Below, piece by piece: positions 60,146 through 64,000 of a stretch of DNA of 64,000 nucleotides. The DNA lies in contig NZ_VLLL01000010.1 in NCBI RefSeq assembly GCF_007994225.1, positions 115,843 through 179,842 of the forward strand. Direction: 5' to 3'. The notes beneath the pieces are model-generated. The model did no database searches. It was given only the letters and a program-made list of their open reading frames with translations, and was not told the origin of the DNA. The stretch comes from Stackebrandtia albiflava (GTDB taxonomy: Bacteria; Actinomycetota; Actinomycetes; Mycobacteriales; Micromonosporaceae). Numbering within the stretch: position 1 is the stretch's first letter; each line of letters starts with the position of its first letter. The translations under genes were made by a program, and so were the position numbers.

Positions 60146-60528
60146 TTCGGGGTTACCTCCGGGAGATAGCCGTGCCGGGAACGTCGGGACGTCCCCGCCG
60201 GTACCGCGTGGAGCGACCCTGACGGCGGTGCCGGCTGTGAACGTCCCGGCCGGGTCGAGCTTCACCGAGTCGTCAACAAAACGGCCATACCCGGTATGGC
60301 TGACGTGGGCCGGCCTCACCGACCTGCGGGGGTTCGTCGGCCGAGGCGGTGAACGGGTGCGCGTCGCCACGATGGACACCGCGCCCGGAGGACCGGCACT
60401 TCTACTCCCGGCTGTCCATGGACGCGCGGCGCGCGATCCGTTTCACCGCGACCTACCCGGCCGGGAACCGACCGCCGGTCCGCGTGTCCGGCCGACCCCG
60501 CGCTGCGGCGGGTTCAGCGGGCCGGCCG
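60146..60528. other. Gene-poor stretch with a palindrome at 60284-60300
   Basis: No supported gene. GCCATACC-C-GGTATGGC (60284-60300) is a perfect 17-base palindrome, 139 bases before the secreted-protein start codon, and is a candidate operator. Plus-strand frames at 60349-60606 have no ribosome-binding site and overlap the opposite gene. Confidence 0.45.
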
Positions 60529-61251
60529 TCACCCGGCGGGCGTGACGTACCGGTCGAGCAGGGCGTCCGCGTCGCGCATCTCGACCGGTACCGGCGTCGG
60601 CCGTAGCAGCGCGACCGCGCCGGCGTAGCCCGGCGGCACCGGCAGGTCCCACAATCCGACCGGCAGATCGGGGCGGTGCGCCAACCGCAGCACCCCGGCC
60701 GCCCGATCCGGGCGGGTCACCTCCGCGTGCGGCATCGGAACCGTCAAGCCGTCACCGGTGGCCTTCAACACCGCCTCCTTGCGCGCCCACACCGTGTAGA
60801 ACCCCGCCGTCCGGGCGCGCGGCGGTGTCATCCGGAACCCCGCCGCCTCCCGCGCCGACATGACCGCCTCGACCGGCACTCCGGGATCCGGCGTGCACTC
60901 CTGCACGTCCACCCCCACCTCACCGGCGGTGGACACGGCCACCAGCACCAGGCCACCGGAATGACTCACCGACACGCACGGCCCCGGGACGGTCAGCCGT
61001 GGCCGTCCGTGAGGTCTGCCGCAACGGCAGTCGCGACGCAACGGCACCTCGCCGGGGCTCACACCCAGGTGGGCCGCCAACACGACGCGAGTCACCACGC
61101 AACCGACCGTGAACCGGTCCCGGTCGGCATCCCGCCGGTAGGCGGCGCGTCGTTCACCCTCCTCCGGAGCCAGCCAGCGTTCCACGCCCGGCAACGGCCG
61201 CGGCGAGGCGGACCACACGTGGCACTCGCCGAGGGGTATCGGGGTCGACAT
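60529..61251 (-). CDS. Sfp-type 4'-phosphopantetheinyl transferase
   Basis: A 240-residue enzyme that loads the phosphopantetheine arm of CoA onto carrier proteins of NRPS/PKS/fatty-acid systems. It shows VSVSHSGGLVLVAVS, the magnesium site GVDVQE and FYTVWARKEAVLKATGDGL (WxxKEAxxK). An N-terminal cysteine-containing RRDCRCGRPHGRP region is typical. ATG 61251 is chosen (ATG 61263 possible). No PKS/NRPS genes lie in the window, so it acts on carriers encoded elsewhere. Confidence 0.9.
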   Translation of the reverse strand: MSTPIPLGECHVWSASPRPLPGVERWLAPEEGERRAAYRRDADRDRFTVGCVVTRVVLAAHLGVSPGEVPLRRDCRCGRPHGRPRLTVPGPCVSVSHSGGLVLVAVSTAGEVGVDVQECTPDPGVPVEAVMSAREAAGFRMTPPRARTAGFYTVWARKEAVLKATGDGLTVPMPHAEVTRPDRAAGVLRLAHRPDLPVGLWDLPVPPGYAGAVALLRPTPVPVEMRDADALLDRYVTPAG

Positions 61252-61360
61252 CGCCGAAAGCATACGTCCAGCCCGGGCGGCGCCCCGCCCGTGAGGCGCG
61301 AGCCCGGCTCGCAACCACGGTCCATTACTTTCGTCGCTGGTCGGCGGGCCGCCACACCGG

Positions 61361-61366
61361 TACCGT
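61361..61366 (+). promoter_or_regulatory. Possible -10 box for leaderless kinase mRNA
   Basis: TACCGT ends 8 bases before GTG 61375, the normal distance from a -10 box to a transcription start at the start codon. No ribosome-binding site is seen in front of this GTG. Confidence 0.35.
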
Positions 61367-61374
61367 TTGCGGGC

Positions 61375-62982
61375 GTGACCCCGCCACCACCCGCCGAACC
61401 GTGGTCCCAACGACTGCCGTGGCGACGTGCCGTGACCGGCGCCCTGTGGTGGATCGTGCTGACCCTCCCCGCGTACGGGCTCATGTCGGTGCCCGGCGGC
61501 GTCGAGGCCGGATTCTGGCAGTGCGCGGCCGTCGCGATCGGCGTCGGGGTGGCGCTGTGGTTGCGGCGGCGGTTGCCGATCGGGGCGCTGCTGGCCGTGG
61601 TCACCCTTGCGACCTGGGGATCGGTGGAGCCACTGAGCGCCGACTGGCAGCCGTTCATGCTGGTCAGCACGTTCGTGCTCAGCTACCTGGTCGGCCGCAC
61701 CGACGACACCGACTACCCGCTCATGGTCCACCTGGGCGCCATGTCGGCGATGGTGCTGCTGCTGGTGCCGATACTCGGCATCGGACTGCTCGACAGCGTG
61801 ATGTTGACAGTGGTGTTGGTGTTCACCATCGTGTTCCCGTGGCTGGGGGGCCGCTACCTGTACCAGCGGGCGTTGCTGGCCACCAGCGGTTGGGAACGCG
61901 CGAAGCAGTTGGAGAGGGAACAGCGCGCCGTCGCCGAACAGGTCAGACTCCGGGAACGCACCCGCATCGCCGAGGACATGCACGACTCGCTCGGCCACGA
62001 ACTGAGCCTCATCGCGCTGCGCGCCGCCGCCCTCGAAGTCGACGCCGCGCTCCCCGGCAGGCAGCAGCAGGCCGCCGGTGAACTCCGCCGTTCCGCCGCC
62101 GCCGCCACCGAACGGCTCCGCGAGATCATCGGCCTACTGCGCGACGAGACCGACGCCGCGTCCATGGTCCCCGCCGACGAGAGCATCGCCGACCTGGTCG
62201 AACGCACCGCCGAGTCCGGAATGACCGTGCGGCTCCACTCCACCGGCACCGGCTCCGACGTCCCGAAGATGGTCGAAAGGGCCGGATACCGGGTCGTGCA
62301 GGAGGCGCTGACCAACGCGGCCAAGCACGCGCCGGGACTACCGGTCACGGTGACCGTCGACATGGACGCCGAACGCACCCGCATCGGCGTGTCGAACCCG
62401 TCGCCCGCCCAGCGGTCCGCCGGAATCGGCGGAGGACGCGGCCTCGTGGGCCTCACCGAGCGGGTGCGGTTGGCGGGCGGCCGGTTCAGGGCCACCGAGC
62501 ACTCCGACCGGTTCGAGGTGGTCGCGGAACTGCCCCACACCTCCGAGGGACCCGGCAGCCCCGGCGAGGAGACCGAGTCGGAGTCGGTCCAGGAACACGA
62601 CCGGGCGACCCGGCTGACCCGGCGGCGGCTGGTGACGGTGTTCGCGATCCCGATCGTCCTGCTCATGGTGCTGGGCCTGGTGTCGGTGTCGGTGTACCTG
62701 CTGTTCTCGTTCTACTCGGTGCTGCCGCCGGCGGTGTACCGGGACCTGGAGATCGGCGACTCCCGGCGCCAGGTCGACGGGGAACTGCCGGTCGTGGAGA
62801 TGCTCGACCCGCCGGAGTGGGCGACACCGGCGGGCATGGAGTGCGTCTACCACCCCTCCGCCAACGAACTGGACACCTTCTCCGACGTCTACCAGTTGTG
62901 CTTCGTGGACGACGTGCTCGTCAGCAAGGACGTCGTCACCGTCGAGGAAAGGATGGAGAGGCTTGCGAATAGTAGTGGCTGA
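61375..62982 (+). CDS. Sensor histidine kinase with C-terminal membrane/extracellular module
   Basis: A 535-residue NarL-type (HisKA_3) kinase. Five or six helices fill residues 20-165. The phosphoacceptor is H203 in AEDMHDSLGHELS. The ATPase domain has N-box VQEALTNAAKHAPG and G-box GIGGGRGLVGLTERV. After the ATPase comes a charged linker, another helix (about 418-443) and an exported-looking tail with PPEWATPAGMECVYHP and two Cys, which may be a second sensor outside the cell. The 3' end overlaps the response-regulator gene by 20 bases. Confidence 0.9.
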   Translation: MTPPPPAEPWSQRLPWRRAVTGALWWIVLTLPAYGLMSVPGGVEAGFWQCAAVAIGVGVALWLRRRLPIGALLAVVTLATWGSVEPLSADWQPFMLVSTFVLSYLVGRTDDTDYPLMVHLGAMSAMVLLLVPILGIGLLDSVMLTVVLVFTIVFPWLGGRYLYQRALLATSGWERAKQLEREQRAVAEQVRLRERTRIAEDMHDSLGHELSLIALRAAALEVDAALPGRQQQAAGELRRSAAAATERLREIIGLLRDETDAASMVPADESIADLVERTAESGMTVRLHSTGTGSDVPKMVERAGYRVVQEALTNAAKHAPGLPVTVTVDMDAERTRIGVSNPSPAQRSAGIGGGRGLVGLTERVRLAGGRFRATEHSDRFEVVAELPHTSEGPGSPGEETESESVQEHDRATRLTRRRLVTVFAIPIVLLMVLGLVSVSVYLLFSFYSVLPPAVYRDLEIGDSRRQVDGELPVVEMLDPPEWATPAGMECVYHPSANELDTFSDVYQLCFVDDVLVSKDVVTVEERMERLANSSG

Positions 62983-63625
62983 CGACGAGGCGATGATCCG
63001 GGCCGGGGTCCGGGCGATCCTGGCGTCCGATCCCGACATCGAGGTGGTGGCCGAGGCGGCCGACGGCCGGGAGGCCGTCGAGATGGTGCGCGCCCACCGG
63101 CCCGACCTGGCGTTGCTGGACATCCGGATGCCGAAACTGGACGGCCTGGCCGCCGCCGCCGAGATCCGCCGCCTCGCGCCCGAGGTCGGCGTGATCATGT
63201 TGACCACCTTCGGGGAGGACGAGTACATCGCGGGGGCGCTCGGCAACGGCGCCGGCGGGTTCCTGCTGAAGTCGGGGGACCCCAGGGAACTCATCGCCGG
63301 TATCCGGGCGGTGGCCGAGGGCGCCGCCTTCCTGTCGCCCCAGGTCGCACGGCGGGTGATCAACGAACTGGCGCGCGGCGGCGGCCGGATGAGCCGCGCC
63401 GCCGAGGCCCGGCAACGAATCGCGGGACTCACCGGGCGGGAACGACAGGTCCTCGAACTGCTGGCGGGTGGGCTCTCCAACGCCGAGATCGCGTCGCGGC
63501 TCCACGTCGTGGAGGGCACGGTGAAGGCGTACGTGTCGGGCATCCTGACCCGGCTCGCGGTGCGCAACCGGGTCCAGGCGGCGATCATGGCCTACGAGGC
63601 GGGAGTGGTGGACGGCCTGGCGTGA
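62963..63625 (+). CDS. NarL/FixJ-type response regulator, TTG start
   Basis: A 220-residue regulator. The receiver has acidic pocket DDE and phosphoacceptor Asp in LALLDIRMPKLDG, plus Thr in MLTTF and Lys in FLLKSGDP. The DNA-binding domain is LuxR-type (LTGRERQVLELLAGGLSNAE, VVEGTVKAYVSGIL). The family N-terminus RIVVADDEAMIRAG fixes the start at TTG 62963, with GAGAGG just upstream, so a rare start codon probably keeps the level low relative to the overlapping kinase. Confidence 0.93.
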   Translation: MRIVVADDEAMIRAGVRAILASDPDIEVVAEAADGREAVEMVRAHRPDLALLDIRMPKLDGLAAAAEIRRLAPEVGVIMLTTFGEDEYIAGALGNGAGGFLLKSGDPRELIAGIRAVAEGAAFLSPQVARRVINELARGGGRMSRAAEARQRIAGLTGRERQVLELLAGGLSNAEIASRLHVVEGTVKAYVSGILTRLAVRNRVQAAIMAYEAGVVDGLA

Positions 63626-63663
63626 ACCGGTACGACGAACGCACGAAGGAGGGGCCGGTCGTG

Positions 63664-64000
63664 TGAACTGCTCCCCTGAAGTTGGACTGAGAAATTCAGT
63701 TCCGATTTCTGGGGAGCAGTGTCATGGCTGGACAGAGTTCGTTGTCGCAGGAGCAGCAAGTCGCGGCGATAGGTTTGTTTGAGGCCGGTTGGGGTGAACG
63801 TTCTGTCGCAACACGGTTGGCGGTGAGTGAGTGGGCGGTGAAGCGGTTGTATCACCGTTGGCAAGTGCGCGGTAGAGGAGCGTTGGTGGCCAAGGCGACG
63901 AAGCGGTCGTTCTCGTTTGCGTTCAAGCTTGAAGTCGTTCGCCGGTTCCTGGCGGGCGAGACGAAGGTGGAGCTTGCCCGCCAGTTCGATTTGTCGTCGC
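63664..64000 (+). mobile_element. Left end of an insertion sequence (continues past the window)
   Basis: The end begins near TGAACTGCTCCCC (63664-63676). ACTGCTCCCC (63667-63676) has a perfect complement at 63711-63720, just before the transposase start. Codon use is far less GC-biased than in the neighbours. Only one end is visible, so the target duplication and right end cannot be checked. Confidence 0.7.
63724..64000 (+). CDS. Transposase/helix-turn-helix protein, 3' end outside window
   Basis: An open frame of 92 residues to the window edge, starting ATG 63724 (GGGGAG 8 bases upstream). It contains two helix-turn-helix units: EQQVAAIGLFEAGWGERSVA with LAVSEWAVKRLYHRW, then FAFKLEVVRRFLAGETKVEL with ARQFDLSS. 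The pattern is that of IS3-family (IS150-like) OrfA proteins. Codons such as GTT, GCA and TAT are frequent, unlike the host genes. Confidence 0.75.
   Translation, partial: MAGQSSLSQEQQVAAIGLFEAGWGERSVATRLAVSEWAVKRLYHRWQVRGRGALVAKATKRSFSFAFKLEVVRRFLAGETKVELARQFDLSS

Noticed and set aside
60349..60606. Plus-strand gene upstream of the phosphopantetheinyl transferase
   Set aside because: No ribosome-binding site, no recognisable domain, and it overlaps the end of the opposite gene.
63592..63864. Minus-strand frame over the insertion-sequence end
   Set aside because: It is antisense to the transposase frame, which has two clear helix-turn-helix units.

Overview
The window is high-GC DNA (mostly above 70 percent) with short intergenic gaps, many GTG/TTG starts and ATGA/GTGA overlaps. 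Together with DUF397/XRE-DUF5753 pairs, Trypco1, CU044_5270, a mycothiol-type DsbA protein and WXG-like genes, this points to a filamentous-type actinobacterium. A Glycomyces/Stackebrandtia-like genome is my best guess, from gene content only. I saw no rRNA, tRNA or CRISPR array.

Layout. 1-5.2 kb: end of a peptide-type (Dpp) ABC transporter, with a permease-ATPase fusion, a second ATPase and two tandem solute-binding proteins that lack signal peptides. 5.4-9.6 kb: an iron/metallophore-type ABC transporter (lipoprotein, ATPase, permease) transcribed away from an MFS transporter, with a long palindromic operator between them. 9.7-13.4 kb: a DGPF protein with an ECF42-type sigma factor, then a second ECF sigma factor with its membrane partner behind a CRP-like site. 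13.7-26.5 kb: a patchy, locally lower-GC island of immunity-type genes (barstar, SUKH-like, colicin-like and several unknowns), a nucleic-acid-deaminase-like toxin with an eCIS-type leader motif, a toxin HINT fragment, decayed genes, a tandem duplication and several dispersed repeats. 26.6-28.8 kb: a YbaB-like/WXG-like operon. 28.9-40 kb: VOC protein, VanZ, a trypsin-NB-ARC-TPR STAND ATPase with its Trypco1 partner, a secreted debranching enzyme, PCu(A)C plus DyP peroxidase, a broken MerR regulator and an FG-GAP protein. 40-42.4 kb: three tiny overlapping genes facing an XRE regulator with three DUF397 genes. 42.5-50.6 kb: a phosphatase and a five-gene SWIM/unknown/VWA/MoxR/DUF5682 operon. 50.8-63.6 kb: universal stress protein, mycothiol-type DsbA protein, MFS, the three-subunit transhydrogenase, DUF4291, dodecin, an M15-like secreted protein, a phosphopantetheinyl transferase and a two-component pair. 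63.66 kb to the end: left end of an insertion sequence.

Three conflict-type systems stand out: the MoxR-VWA-SWIM-DUF5682 operon, the protease-STAND/Trypco1 pair and the deaminase toxin island. A structured repeat of about 80-105 bp occurs four times between 37.7 and 50.8 kb. Its stem arms change together, which suggests selection on folding or on element ends.

All family assignments come from reading motifs by eye. No database search was run.
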